Origin: an uncultured Hungatella sp.
GTDB lineage: Bacteria; Bacillota; Clostridia; Lachnospirales; Lachnospiraceae
Reading direction: 5' to 3'
Assembly: GCA_910588325.1 (NCBI GenBank)
Contig: CAJUPP010000042.1
Coordinates: 1 to 33,428 of the forward strand
DNA length: 33,428 nt
Positions 17,255 through 26,021 of this stretch are shown here, piece by piece. The notes beneath the pieces are model-generated. The model was not told the DNA's origin. It saw only the letters and a list, made by a program, of their open reading frames with translations, and searched no databases. Within the stretch, counting starts at the first letter, position 1. Each line of letters begins with the position of its first letter. A program made the translations under genes and the position numbers.

Positions 17255-17779
17255 CTAATTCTCAAAATTCCTTAATTGTCTTCTTCGGCTAAGGTAGTCA
17301 GGAATCTCTCTTTCTACAATTCTCCAGAAGCGGGGGGAATGGTTCATCTCTGTGCGGTGGGCCAACTCGTGAACTACTACATAGTCCTGCAGCTCTTCTG
17401 GTAAGAGTATCAGTTTCCAGTTATAGTTTAAATTACCTTTTACACTGCAGCTGCCCCATCTGGTGGCCTGCTGACGGATAGCGATTCTTCCATAGTCTAC
17501 CCCCATCTTTTCTGCCCACTGTATGGTTTTTTCTGTCAGAACTTTTCTGGCCTGTTTCCGATAGGCTTTTATTTGTTGTTCTGTAAAAACCGGTTTGCTG
17601 GAGATTCTTTCCTGTACCTTTCTATAGTTTGCCTCTATCCACTCTTTGTGGTTTTCGGCAAATTCTCTGGCTTTACTGTCAGGCATCCTCATGGGACACC
17701 GGACTACTACCTGGCCGTCTCTGGTGATTTGGAGGGCTATGGTTTTCCTTTTGGAGTGAATGATACTGTACTCAATCAC
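17255..17779 (-). CDS. YgjP/SprT-like zinc metalloprotein (M48-related), GTG start
   Basis: This 174-residue protein has the zinc motif HELAH (137-141) with a third ligand His147 in MNHSPRFW, and the family RWGSC block (107-111). These mark the YgjP-like metallopeptidase domain family. It is shorter than most members (about 230 residues), lacking part of the N-terminal strand region. No signal peptide is present, so it is cytosolic. The GTG at 17779 overlaps the stop of the upstream serine hydrolase gene (GTGA), so the two are translationally coupled. Its biochemical role is unknown in the family. Its place at the end of a peptidoglycan-peptide operon makes a peptidase role possible, but that is inference. 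Confidence 0.82.
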   Translation of the reverse strand: MIEYSIIHSKRKTIALQITRDGQVVVRCPMRMPDSKAREFAENHKEWIEANYRKVQERISSKPVFTEQQIKAYRKQARKVLTEKTIQWAEKMGVDYGRIAIRQQATRWGSCSVKGNLNYNWKLILLPEELQDYVVVHELAHRTEMNHSPRFWRIVEREIPDYLSRRRQLRNFEN

Positions 17780-18621
17780 GGGAGAAACCTTCCTTCCAAG
17801 GCCAAAAACTGGTCAAACAGCATACGGCTTACCCTGGCTCCAAATCTAGTGGCTGGATGAGCCGGATAGTACATGGCATCGCTGAAATTTTTGTTTAACA
17901 TAACCAGTACATAGGGTCCATATGGTGTGTAGATAATTCCTCCGTCATTTCTGCAAGCATCCATACTCCCGCTTTTTGACGCCACATGTATCAATACCTC
18001 GTCTGTATTGTCAATGTCCATATAGACCGGAGGGAAGTCTTTGATAATCATGCTGTTGTAATGCTGCTTTTTTAAAATTTCTATCATTTTTGCATCAGAA
18101 ACAGGACTGATAAGTTTTCCCTGTGCAAGTCTTGTAAATATGCTTGCATAGTCTCTGGGTGTGGTTGTTCCAAGCTTATTGCTGCCGTCAAAATGCAGGG
18201 TGCCATGAAGCGAAGTATCTTTGCACCCCAATTTCCGGATACAGGCATTGATGATATCCATTCCCAAATAATCAATCAGCATATTGGTAGCAATATTATC
18301 ACTGACAATTATCATCAAAGTCGCTACATCTTTTACCCGAAACGCGGCTCCGGGCTCCAGCGCGCATAAAACGCCGCTTCCTTCCGTCCCATGCTCCTCT
18401 CTGTAATCCAGCATATCTTCCAGGCTGGCATTGCCTTTTTCAATCTCATCAAACAAACAGGCCAATATATAAGTCTTAATCGTACTGGCTGTTTCAAATG
18501 TATCATCCGCACCGATAGAAATGATATTACCGTGAAAATCATCTGCATAAATCCCCATGGTCCCATCATAGCTCTTCAGTTCCGCTTCAATCCGTTTCTC
18601 CAACGTAAATCTCGGATCCAT
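17776..18621 (-). CDS. Cytosolic beta-lactamase-like serine hydrolase (second copy)
   Basis: This 281-residue protein has the class A beta-lactamase/PBP fold motifs in order: STIK (nucleophile Ser46, Lys49), SDN (107-109) and KSG (216-218). The omega-loop region that carries the ExxLN glutamate in true lactamases reads LHFDGSNKLG here, without a matching glutamate, so efficient lactam hydrolysis is unlikely. There is no signal peptide or membrane segment. GTTTPRDYASIF is the usual block before the second half of the fold. It lies 35 bases after the NlpC/P60 gene and overlaps the YgjP-like gene by four bases. A paralogous gene opens the same operon (27189-28043). A peptide or amide hydrolase acting on imported muropeptides is my inference. 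Confidence 0.82.
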   Translation of the reverse strand: MDPRFTLEKRIEAELKSYDGTMGIYADDFHGNIISIGADDTFETASTIKTYILACLFDEIEKGNASLEDMLDYREEHGTEGSGVLCALEPGAAFRVKDVATLMIIVSDNIATNMLIDYLGMDIINACIRKLGCKDTSLHGTLHFDGSNKLGTTTPRDYASIFTRLAQGKLISPVSDAKMIEILKKQHYNSMIIKDFPPVYMDIDNTDEVLIHVASKSGSMDACRNDGGIIYTPYGPYVLVMLNKNFSDAMYYPAHPATRFGARVSRMLFDQFLALEGRFLP

Positions 18622-18656
18622 ATCCCTTTCCCTTTCCTCCTTTACGCGCTGCTGCC

Positions 18657-19559
18657 CTATTTCCCAGTTTCAACTCCAAATATACTCCCCACGGCATACA
18701 GACTGTCCGCCAAATCCTGCCTGTACAGCGGGCTTCCAGGACAAAGGCTGTTGTACACCACTCCTCCGCTGCCAATCTTCCCCGTCGAGTGAATATACAT
18801 CCCATCCCCTACATACATGGCAATATGTCCCGGAAAATACAGCAGATCTCCAGGCTTCTTATCTTCTTTCGCAATCTCATGGACCGGATACCCCTCCACA
18901 ATCTTCGCATCCCGATAAGTCAGAATCCCATTCAACATATAGCTTACAGAGGTAAGTCCCGAGCAGTCAATCCCGGCCGTAGACCTTCCTCCCCAACGAT
19001 ACTGGGTCCCCAGAAACGTTTTCGCCGTCTCTGCCACATCCCTTCTAAAACTCTCTTCATCCTCAATCTGCCTCTGACATACCCTGCCTTCCCACACACC
19101 TGCCTGTGAAAATTTCTTACCCCACAGATACTGATTTCTCATATACCCGATTCTCCCGTCTGCCAGACACACCTTATCCCATCCCGCTTCCTCCGAATCC
19201 CACTTAAGCACCTGAACAATGCTCCCTCTCACCAGACTGATAAGCCGTACTCCCTGAACCCTGGGAACGGAAACCACATCCACACAGCCTCCTCCCACCA
19301 CCTTCAATTCCGACCTCTCCCACTCTTTGGCCTCATCTCTATTCAACCACCGTACATCCGCCTCTTGAATATACCCCTCATACCCATAAAACGTCCTCAC
19401 CGGCAGATATCCCTCTTCCTCATCTCCTGTCACTTCCATCAGCATCCCGTGAAGTCCTTCATCCGAAATAGCCGAAACCACCTGTCCCTTAGACTCCGTC
19501 TCCGTCGCCGCCTTCTCATAAATCGTCCCAATGGCTTCCTTTACCACACAAAACCTCAT
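18657..19559 (-). CDS. ykfC: Cytosolic NlpC/P60 gamma-D-glutamyl endopeptidase, YkfC type
   Basis: This 300-residue protein has two SH3-like N-terminal domains (about 1-75 and 85-150) and a C-terminal NlpC/P60 domain with Cys199 (GIDCSGLTS), His245 (GHIAMYVGDG) and His257 (IHSTGKIG). Order, spacing and length match YkfC, which cuts the gamma-D-Glu-diamino acid bond of peptides with a free N-terminal L-Ala. There is no signal peptide, which suits action on imported peptides. The ATG at 19559 has GAGG 6 bases upstream and overlaps the end of oppF2 by 44 bases; a GTG at 19547 is an alternative. It follows the Opp2 ATPase, as ykfC and ykfD are adjacent in Bacillus. Confidence 0.85.
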   Translation of the reverse strand: MRFCVVKEAIGTIYEKAATETESKGQVVSAISDEGLHGMLMEVTGDEEEGYLPVRTFYGYEGYIQEADVRWLNRDEAKEWERSELKVVGGGCVDVVSVPRVQGVRLISLVRGSIVQVLKWDSEEAGWDKVCLADGRIGYMRNQYLWGKKFSQAGVWEGRVCQRQIEDEESFRRDVAETAKTFLGTQYRWGGRSTAGIDCSGLTSVSYMLNGILTYRDAKIVEGYPVHEIAKEDKKPGDLLYFPGHIAMYVGDGMYIHSTGKIGSGGVVYNSLCPGSPLYRQDLADSLYAVGSIFGVETGK

Positions 19560-20472
19560 TCCAATCCTCAACCTCCGTCCGATTGGCCAACACAAAATGC
19601 TCTGGCCTCATCTCCACCCACTCCGGCCCTTCCACCGAATAATCATGCATATCCGGCTCATACACCAAAAGCTTCTTCTCCCTCTCATGCCTTGGATCCG
19701 GCATAGGAATCGCCGACAAAAGCGCTCTTGTATACGGATGAATCGCATGTGTAATCAATTCCTCCGTCTCCGCCATCTCCACAATCCGTCCCTTATGAAT
19801 CACCGCAATCCTGTCCGTAATAAACCGCATTACCGACAAATCATGGGCAATAAACAAATACGTTATCTGTCTCTTCTTCTGCATATCCGACAAAAGATTC
19901 AAAACCTGTGCCCGAATCGACACATCCAGCGCGGAAATCGGCTCATCCGCAATGATAAACTCCGGATTCATAATCAAAGCCCTTGCAATCCCGATCCTCT
20001 GCCTCTGTCCTCCGGAAAACTCATGAGGAAACCGGCTGGAAAACTCCGGAAGCAGTCCCACATCCAGAAGAGCCTGTTCCACCCTTGTCTTTCTGTCCGC
20101 CTCACTGATCCCCTTCTCAATATTCAAAAGTCCCTCACTGATGATATAATCCACCTTAGCCCTTTCATTCAAAGAAGCCTGAGGATCCTGGAAAATCATC
20201 TGGATCTCCTTAATCACCTTCTGATCCAAAGCAGGCGGAATCTTCCCGTTAATCTTATCTCCTTTGTACAGAATCTCCCCCCCTGCCGACGGAACGATCC
20301 TCATAATCGCCCGCCCGATGGTAGTCTTTCCTGAGCCGGACTCCCCTACCAGTCCGAAGGTCTCTCCTTTATAAATCTTAAAATTCACCTTCTTGACAGC
20401 CTTAAATTTCTTTTTTCTCTCTCCAAAGGTCACTTCCAGGTCTTTTACCTCTAATAATACTTCCCTCTCCAT
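19516..20472 (-). CDS. oppF: Oligopeptide ABC transporter ATPase, OppF type (system 2)
   Basis: This 318-residue ATPase has Walker A GESGSGKT (43-50), signature SGGQRQ (153-158) and Walker B FIIADEP (172-178). Unlike system 1, the C-terminal extension has no cysteine cluster; it reads VYEPDMHDYSVEGPEWVEM and ends with an acidic tail. The ATG at 20472 overlaps the oppD stop by one base (TGATG). It resembles YkfD, the OppF-like ATPase of the Bacillus muropeptide locus, and here it directly precedes the YkfC-like gene. Confidence 0.92.
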   Translation of the reverse strand: MEREVLLEVKDLEVTFGERKKKFKAVKKVNFKIYKGETFGLVGESGSGKTTIGRAIMRIVPSAGGEILYKGDKINGKIPPALDQKVIKEIQMIFQDPQASLNERAKVDYIISEGLLNIEKGISEADRKTRVEQALLDVGLLPEFSSRFPHEFSGGQRQRIGIARALIMNPEFIIADEPISALDVSIRAQVLNLLSDMQKKRQITYLFIAHDLSVMRFITDRIAVIHKGRIVEMAETEELITHAIHPYTRALLSAIPMPDPRHEREKKLLVYEPDMHDYSVEGPEWVEMRPEHFVLANRTEVEDWNEVLCGKGSHWDDL

Positions 20473-21536
20473 CAAATCAGACCTCCGTTCCGAATCTTCT
20501 CCACCACAGGCGGAGGCTCCACCTTAGGCGCCCGCGGATCCAGCAGCCAAGTCTTCGCCTTATGTGTCGGAGAAACCTGGAAATACGGCGGCGTCTCCAA
20601 AAAATCAATCTTAAGCGCCCTGGAATTCCTGGGGGCAAAAGCATCTCCCTTAATCTCCGCAAACAGATTCGGCGGAGTCCCCGGAATCGAGAACAGATCC
20701 GTCCCCTTCACTCCCACCTGAGGCAGAGAAGACAAAAGAGCCCAGGTATAAGGATGCTTTGGATCATAGAAAATATCCTCGCTGGTTCCAATCTCAATAA
20801 TATCTCCGGCATACATAACTGCCACTCTGTCCGCAATATTGGCTACAACCCCCAGATCATGGGTAATCAATATAATAGATAGTTTATATTTATGGCGCAG
20901 AGCCTTTAACAGATCCAGAATCTGGGCCTGTATTGTCACGTCCAGAGCCGTAGTCGGCTCATCACAAATTAAAATCTGAGGCGCACAGGCAATAGCAATG
21001 GCAATCACCACTCTCTGCCTCATACCGCCGGAAAACTCATGGGGATACTGATTAAATCTCCGTTCCGGATGAGGAATTCCCACATCCTCCAGGTATTTTA
21101 AGGTTTTTTCCTTTGCTTCCCCCCTGGTCAGCTTCTGGTGCAGCAACACTGCCTCCATAATCTGGACACCGATGGTCTTTAAAGGATTTAAACTGGTCAT
21201 AGGATCCTGCATAATCATAGCAACCTCATGCCCCCGAATCTTATACCATTCCTTCTCCTTTTTCAGGGCTGTCAGCTCAATGGGCTGTCCGTCATCGGCC
21301 CCATAGTACATGACTTTCCCTCCGGTAACCTTTCCATTCTGATCCAGAAGTCCCATAAAAGACTTGGTAAATACGGACTTTCCGCTTCCCGATTCCCCTA
21401 CAATAGCCAGGATCTCTCCTTTATATAAATCCAGCGAAATGCCGCGGATGGCATTTAATGTCTTTCCGCGAAGCTCAAATTTAATTTCCAGGTCTTCCAC
21501 TGTCAGCATTTTATCAGGCATGTTTTTATCAGACAT
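20472..21536 (-). CDS. oppD: Oligopeptide ABC transporter ATPase, OppD type (system 2)
   Basis: This 354-residue ATPase has Walker A GESGSGKS (47-54), signature SGGMRQR (169-175) and Walker B ILICDEP (188-194). The C-terminal oligopeptide-transporter extension lacks the cysteines seen in system 1; the corresponding region is GDAFAPRNSRALKIDF, a variant known from a Firmicute OppD subfamily. GGAGG lies 6 bases before the ATG at 21536. It is 37 bases downstream of oppC2 and overlaps oppF2. Confidence 0.92.
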   Translation of the reverse strand: MSDKNMPDKMLTVEDLEIKFELRGKTLNAIRGISLDLYKGEILAIVGESGSGKSVFTKSFMGLLDQNGKVTGGKVMYYGADDGQPIELTALKKEKEWYKIRGHEVAMIMQDPMTSLNPLKTIGVQIMEAVLLHQKLTRGEAKEKTLKYLEDVGIPHPERRFNQYPHEFSGGMRQRVVIAIAIACAPQILICDEPTTALDVTIQAQILDLLKALRHKYKLSIILITHDLGVVANIADRVAVMYAGDIIEIGTSEDIFYDPKHPYTWALLSSLPQVGVKGTDLFSIPGTPPNLFAEIKGDAFAPRNSRALKIDFLETPPYFQVSPTHKAKTWLLDPRAPKVEPPPVVEKIRNGGLI

Positions 21537-21573
21537 CTATTTCCTCCATTCTGCGCATGTTTTGAGCTGTACA

Positions 21574-22590
21574 CTACACATGGTTTTTCGGATCGGCAGC
21601 ATCTGAGAATGCGTTTCCGATAATATAAAATGAAATCGTCACAAAAGACAGAATAATGGTAGGATATACCAGCTGATACCGCAGCGCCGGGCTGGTAATC
21701 AGTGCTCGCCCTTCATTAATCAAATTCCCAAGGCTTGGGATGTCTACAGGAAGCCCTAAGCCGATATAGGTGATAAACACTTCATTGCCGATGGCTGCAG
21801 GAATCGTCAGAGCCATGCGTAGCATAATTACGGATACCAGGTAAGGAAGCAGGTTCCTCACCATGATCCGCCAGGTAGGCGTACCCAGACACCGGCTCGC
21901 CACGTTATAATCTCTGTCCCGGATGATCAGAATCTGATTCCGGATAAAACGGGCCATCTGGATCCATCCGGTCAGACACATGGCAAAAATCAAAGTCCTC
22001 ACCCCAGGCTTCAAAATATAAGAAATCAAAATCAAAATAATGGTATTGGGAATATTGTCAATAATATTATAAACCTCTGTCAGAATAAAGTCTGCTTTTC
22101 TCACATAGCCCCATATAACCCCAACTGTAATTCCGATAAGCGCCTCCGCAAGAGCTACCGACAGCCCGATGAACAGGGAAGTTCTGGTTCCTGCCCAGAT
22201 TCTTGCCCACAAGTCCTGTCCGATAGAGTTGGTTCCAAGAATAAACATATCTCCCGGAGGAACATTCCGGTACTGCATTCCATTGGCATCATTGACAATC
22301 ATGTTGGGATCATACTGTCCTGGCAGATAAGGCTGAATAAAGGTAAATAGTAAAAGCAGTCCTAAAAGCACCAGAAGCGCAACGGCGGCCTTATTCTTGA
22401 AAAATGCCTGAAACGTACTTCTCCAATAAGAATAATTGCTGTATCCGGTTCTCTCCACGTCCTCCGCATTAAAGTCCGCGAAGGAAAACAACTCTTCCTC
22501 AGACATATCGGAAGCATTCTTCGACGTTTTCTCCATGCTGTTCATCAATTCTGCCTCTTTTGTATGGCGATAACTGAACTGTTTCATCAT
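21574..22590 (-). CDS. oppC: Oligopeptide ABC transporter permease, OppC type (system 2)
   Basis: This 338-residue membrane protein has a cytosolic acidic N-terminal tail of about 65 residues, six hydrophobic segments and the OppC block FILGTNSIGQDLWARIWAGT. The EAA loop (VASRCLGTPTWRIMVRNLLP) lies near residue 240. The ATG at 22590 overlaps the oppB2 stop (ATGA), with a second ATG directly after it. It forms the peptide channel with OppB2. Confidence 0.92.
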   Translation of the reverse strand: MMKQFSYRHTKEAELMNSMEKTSKNASDMSEEELFSFADFNAEDVERTGYSNYSYWRSTFQAFFKNKAAVALLVLLGLLLLFTFIQPYLPGQYDPNMIVNDANGMQYRNVPPGDMFILGTNSIGQDLWARIWAGTRTSLFIGLSVALAEALIGITVGVIWGYVRKADFILTEVYNIIDNIPNTIILILISYILKPGVRTLIFAMCLTGWIQMARFIRNQILIIRDRDYNVASRCLGTPTWRIMVRNLLPYLVSVIMLRMALTIPAAIGNEVFITYIGLGLPVDIPSLGNLINEGRALITSPALRYQLVYPTIILSFVTISFYIIGNAFSDAADPKNHV

Positions 22591-23528
22591 CTGTCACCTT
22601 CTTTCTTTCCAAGGCTGATTCTCGGATCCAGAAGCACCATCAGAAGGTCTCCCAGCAAGAGCCCCAAAACACCTACACACGCATACAAAAGCACAATCCC
22701 CTGCACCATGGTATTGTCATGCTTTTTAATAACCGTTACCAAAAGTCCTCCCATTCCGGGGATACTGTACAGAGACTCTATATAGATAGAGCCGATAACC
22801 GTATTCAAAAAAGCCGTAGGAATATACTGAGCCAGCGGCACAAATGCATTTCTGAAAATATGCTTGAACATGACGCCTCCTTCGGAGACACCCTTGGCTT
22901 TCGCCAATTTTACATAGTCCTTATTGCTTTCATCCACCATATACCGTCTGAGCCACATTCCGTAAAATGCAATGTTGTTGAGAGACATGGAAATCACCGG
23001 CAGCACCCAGTACTTGGGATTTTTAATATCAAACAAAAGTCCCACATCCAGAAGCTGAGTCCCGTAAAGCTGGATATACAGATAATATACTGCCGCAGGA
23101 ATCGCCTGAATACACACGATAAACAGCGTCCCCAGCTTATCAAAGAAGCGGAATTTATACCGGGCCATCAGGGCACCCATAGGAAGTCCTACACACAAAG
23201 ACACGATCATGGAAAGAACACCTAATTTGATAGACACCGGCACCTTGTCAGACAGCACCTCTGTCACCGGTACATTGGCCCTGTAGATTCTGGAGGTTCC
23301 CAAATCTCCGTGAAGCAGATCGCCAAAAAAGCGGATAATCTGCACAGGCAGAGGGTCCGTAAGCCCCATCTCCTGTAAACCAACCTGTATCTGCTGAGGC
23401 GTCATCTTTTCAAAATTCGGAAAATACCCCTCAATCGGCATCAGACGCAGCAGACAGAACACAATTGTCAAAATAATTACCAGCGTCAGCACGGAACGCC
23501 CGATTCGTTTTCCTAAATACTTTAGCAT
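22587..23528 (-). CDS. oppB: Oligopeptide ABC transporter permease, OppB type (system 2)
   Basis: This 313-residue membrane protein has the OppB opening (LKYLGKRIGRSVLTLVIILT), a first external loop with MTPQQIQVGLQEMGL, and the EAA loop (LAKAKGVSEGGVMFKHIFRNA) near residue 210. AAAGGAG lies 8 bases before the ATG at 23528. Upstream there is an unusual 521-bp gap to oppA2 that holds three tandem structured repeats. Confidence 0.92.
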   Translation of the reverse strand: MLKYLGKRIGRSVLTLVIILTIVFCLLRLMPIEGYFPNFEKMTPQQIQVGLQEMGLTDPLPVQIIRFFGDLLHGDLGTSRIYRANVPVTEVLSDKVPVSIKLGVLSMIVSLCVGLPMGALMARYKFRFFDKLGTLFIVCIQAIPAAVYYLYIQLYGTQLLDVGLLFDIKNPKYWVLPVISMSLNNIAFYGMWLRRYMVDESNKDYVKLAKAKGVSEGGVMFKHIFRNAFVPLAQYIPTAFLNTVIGSIYIESLYSIPGMGGLLVTVIKKHDNTMVQGIVLLYACVGVLGLLLGDLLMVLLDPRISLGKKEGDR

Positions 23529-23556
23529 GCGCTTTACTCCTTTGCTTCTTTCATTT

Positions 23557-23664
23557 TAAACCTTCACGTGCCCGGCTGTCGGCACACCACCGCACATAAA
23601 AGTGTGGCGGGCACATTGGGCATACCTGATTTCATGCCGCCTATTCGGCGGCGGGCTTTCATAG
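23557..23664 (+). repeat. Structured 108-bp repeat, unit 1 of 3
   Basis: First of three head-to-tail copies with a period of exactly 108 bp. GTGCCCG (23568-23574) can pair with CGGGCAC (23608-23614), and GCCGCC-TATTC-GGCGGC forms a second hairpin near the end. The unit is antisense to the opp operon. Confidence 0.92.
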
Positions 23665-23772
23665 TAAACCTTCATGTGCCCGGCTGTCGGCACACCACCG
23701 CATATAAAAGTGTGGCGGGCACATTGGGCATACCTGATTTCATGCCGCCTATTCGGCGGCGGACTTTCAAAG
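23665..23772 (+). repeat. Structured 108-bp repeat, unit 2 of 3
   Basis: Nearly identical to unit 1, including the GTGCCCG/CGGGCAC stem and the terminal GCCGCC/GGCGGC hairpin. It differs by scattered single bases (for example CATATAAAAG for CACATAAAAG). Confidence 0.92.
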
Positions 23773-23880
23773 TAAACCTCCATGCGCCCGGCTGCGGACG
23801 CACCACCACCAATGAAAGTCTGGCGGGCGCATTTGGCATACCTGATTTCATGCCGCCTATTCGGCGGCGGACTTTCAAAG
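23773..23880 (+). repeat. Structured 108-bp repeat, unit 3 of 3
   Basis: More diverged from units 1 and 2 and closest to the remote unit at 4694-4802. The first stem is GCGCCCG (23784-23790) with CGGGCGC (23824-23830): both partners changed together relative to unit 1. The terminal hairpin is unchanged. Confidence 0.92.
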
Positions 23881-23986
23881 TAATACAGAAAATTCTCTCG
23901 AAACCAGATGTACCTGGATACGGCTCTTTGCACATCCGTCTTCGAGAACATTCTCTGTCATTTCCTCCGACTTTTTCAGATGCTTT

Positions 23987-24032
23987 GGAGCCACTGCAAA
24001 TTCCGGACTTTTCAGCCCTTTGCAGCAGCCCC
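23987..24032 (-). other. Long hairpin downstream of oppA2
   Basis: On the minus strand GGGGC, TG, CTGCAAA pairs with TTTGCAG, TG, GCTCC, and an inner GGGCT/AGTCC pairing closes a small loop. It begins 18 bases after the oppA2 stop. No U run follows, so an mRNA-protecting or processing element is more likely than a terminator. Confidence 0.5.
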
Positions 24033-24049
24033 AAGGATATCATGTACTT

Positions 24050-25999
24050 TTATTTTTCTTTATACTCCTCATACTCTTCCATAGATACATAATGGTCAAG
24101 CACTTTCTGTCCTTTGAATCTCAGTCTTGATACGCCAAACGGTGCATACTGGGCATCAAATTCATTTAACTTAGTAGCAATATACGGACTTACCGTAATG
24201 CTAAACGGAATAATCAGTGCATGGTCAATCAGTACGGCCTCTGCCTCTGCAAATGCCTCGAAACGTGCATTAGTATCAACCGTAATTGCTTTTGCCGCAT
24301 CTACCTTGTCAAAGTAATCCTGAACAGCCGGCGCCGTACTGGTTCCCTCTATGATAGCATTGGCTATAAATCCGTACTTATATCCTGGATCGTATCCGGA
24401 CTCACCCTTGCTCTGGTAGAATGGATCGGTCCATGTCTCCGGATCTGCGTAATCTGCACCCCAGCCGCACTTCATAAATGCATACTTGCCGGAACGGCGT
24501 ACCTCTGTTAGAAAGTTATCTGTAGGACCTGCCTCGATGATGATATCGATAAAGTCAGAACCTAACAGTGCTTCCATCTGCTGCTCTACAACCTGGCACT
24601 CTTTATCCCAGTCTACCACGGACGGGTTATATGGCATAAGAACCTTCACCGGGAAAGTAACGCCCTCCGCTGCCAGTTCTGTCATAGCTGCATTCTTATA
24701 TTCCACTGCTTTTGCCTCATCAAAGGTGTTGCCCATATTTGCCATAGCGCCTATGGTGATATAATCCTTGCCGTCTTCATTGTAAGCGAAATCAAATGGG
24801 GTCACGGTAGATAAAATATAATCATCAGGAGCATTTGGCTCCAGAACGGCTACTTCTTTTGTCTTATCAAGACCTGCGAACAATGCCTTTCTGAAATTCT
24901 CATTGTTTACTGCTTTCCTCCAATTGTCCGGCTCATACTCGTCACCGAACTGAGGATCAAAGTTAAAGCAATAGAAATAAGAATAGCTGGTAGACGGACG
25001 CTCACGGCTTACCAAGTTCTTGGTGTCCTCACCACTTAACCAGTCATCCAGAAGATCCGCACTGATCTCTGCCCAGTCCACCTCACCGCGCTTGATCATC
25101 TCCGGACCAAGAGTGTCTGCCTCAGAGTTGTAGATTCTCTGGATCTCATCAATATATACAGATGCCGCATCATAGTTGGACGGATTCTTCTTATATACCT
25201 GTCTCTCCTGAGGTGAAAACTCTGACAGATAGAATGCACCGTTGTAATACATCTTGTCGGCCGCAGTACCGAACTCCTTTCCCAGCTCCTCCAACTGAGG
25301 ACCATAAGCCGGCATGTAAACCACATATACTAAGGAAGAAATAAAATAAGGAACTTCTTTTGCCAGGGTGTAAGTCAGTGTATGATCATCCACTGCCTTT
25401 ACTCCAACCTCTGAAAAATCGATGACCGGCCACTGGGTTCCATCCTCATCAGCACCGCCGTTGTATACCAGACCATTGTAATACTCCTGGGCATTGGCGA
25501 TCACTCCAAACAAATTCTGGGCATTGGCACTTTCATACTCCGGCGTCAATTCATACTTCAGAGCATCCACGAAATCCTGTGCTGTCACGTCTGCCACTTC
25601 TGCGCCGGTATTGTCAACCCACTTGGCATCTCTCAGCTTAAAGGTCCAGGTCATGCTGGCTTCATCATAATTCCACTCCGTAGCCAAGCCTTCCTTCAGC
25701 TGACCGTCAGAATCATATTCCACCAATGTGTCGATACAGTTGGCTCCGACTCTCTGCTCCTCGATCGTAGAGGTTACCAGATAGTTCAAGGTAGAAGACT
25801 CACTGGAATACAGCCTCTTATATACAACCGGATCGGAACCGTCAGAATCTTCCAAAGCGCCTCCCTGGCTTCCGGCACCAGTGCTCTCTCCTGCTGCCTG
25901 TGTTCCTGCACTGTCGGATTTTCCTCCGCAGCCTGTAAGAACAGTAGAAGCAGCCATAACCGCGCAAAGCATCAAAGCCATCATGTTCTTCTTTTTCAT
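24050..25999 (-). CDS. oppA: Oligopeptide-binding lipoprotein, OppA type (system 2)
   Basis: This 649-residue family 5 extracellular binding protein has a Lys-rich signal peptide and the lipobox LTGC with lipidated Cys24, followed by a Gly/Ser/Ala linker. Family blocks include LATEWNYDEASMTWTFKLRDAKW, ADVTAQDFVDALKYELTP and CGWGADYADPETWTDPF. GGAGGA lies 6 bases before the ATG at 25999. It sits between the epimerase gene and oppB2. By context its ligands are likely murein peptides, but the sequence alone does not show this. Confidence 0.93.
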   Translation of the reverse strand: MKKKNMMALMLCAVMAASTVLTGCGGKSDSAGTQAAGESTGAGSQGGALEDSDGSDPVVYKRLYSSESSTLNYLVTSTIEEQRVGANCIDTLVEYDSDGQLKEGLATEWNYDEASMTWTFKLRDAKWVDNTGAEVADVTAQDFVDALKYELTPEYESANAQNLFGVIANAQEYYNGLVYNGGADEDGTQWPVIDFSEVGVKAVDDHTLTYTLAKEVPYFISSLVYVVYMPAYGPQLEELGKEFGTAADKMYYNGAFYLSEFSPQERQVYKKNPSNYDAASVYIDEIQRIYNSEADTLGPEMIKRGEVDWAEISADLLDDWLSGEDTKNLVSRERPSTSYSYFYCFNFDPQFGDEYEPDNWRKAVNNENFRKALFAGLDKTKEVAVLEPNAPDDYILSTVTPFDFAYNEDGKDYITIGAMANMGNTFDEAKAVEYKNAAMTELAAEGVTFPVKVLMPYNPSVVDWDKECQVVEQQMEALLGSDFIDIIIEAGPTDNFLTEVRRSGKYAFMKCGWGADYADPETWTDPFYQSKGESGYDPGYKYGFIANAIIEGTSTAPAVQDYFDKVDAAKAITVDTNARFEAFAEAEAVLIDHALIIPFSITVSPYIATKLNEFDAQYAPFGVSRLRFKGQKVLDHYVSMEEYEEYKEK

Positions 26000-26021
26000 A
26001 AATTCTCCTCCATTTCATTTT

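Larger units (their letters stand above)
23529..24049. other. 521-bp intergenic region between oppA2 and oppB2
   Basis: It holds the three 108-bp repeats (23557-23880) and then about 170 bp with hairpin-forming sequence. One pairing joins CTCTCGAA near 23893 to TTCGAGA near 23941; another is the long hairpin at 23987-24032. I see no supportable gene. Confidence 0.7.

Noticed and set aside
17776..18621. Annotation as a beta-lactam resistance gene
   Set aside because: It has the fold motifs but no signal peptide and no deacylating glutamate motif, and it is embedded in a peptide-use operon.
19531..20334. Long plus-strand frame (267 codons) opposite oppF2, and similar frames opposite oppF1 (9190-9801) and kduI (29300-29899)
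   Set aside because: They are antisense to strongly conserved genes, are rich in Arg, His, Asn and Pro as expected for shadows, and lack ribosome sites.
23557..23880. CRISPR-like array
   Set aside because: The units are directly adjacent with no spacers, are 108 bp long, and no cas gene is near.
23556..24092. Long open frames on both strands across the tandem repeats (up to about 170 codons)
   Set aside because: The 108-bp period is a multiple of three, so any frame open in one unit stays open in all. There is no ribosome site, and the stem covariation points to structure rather than protein.
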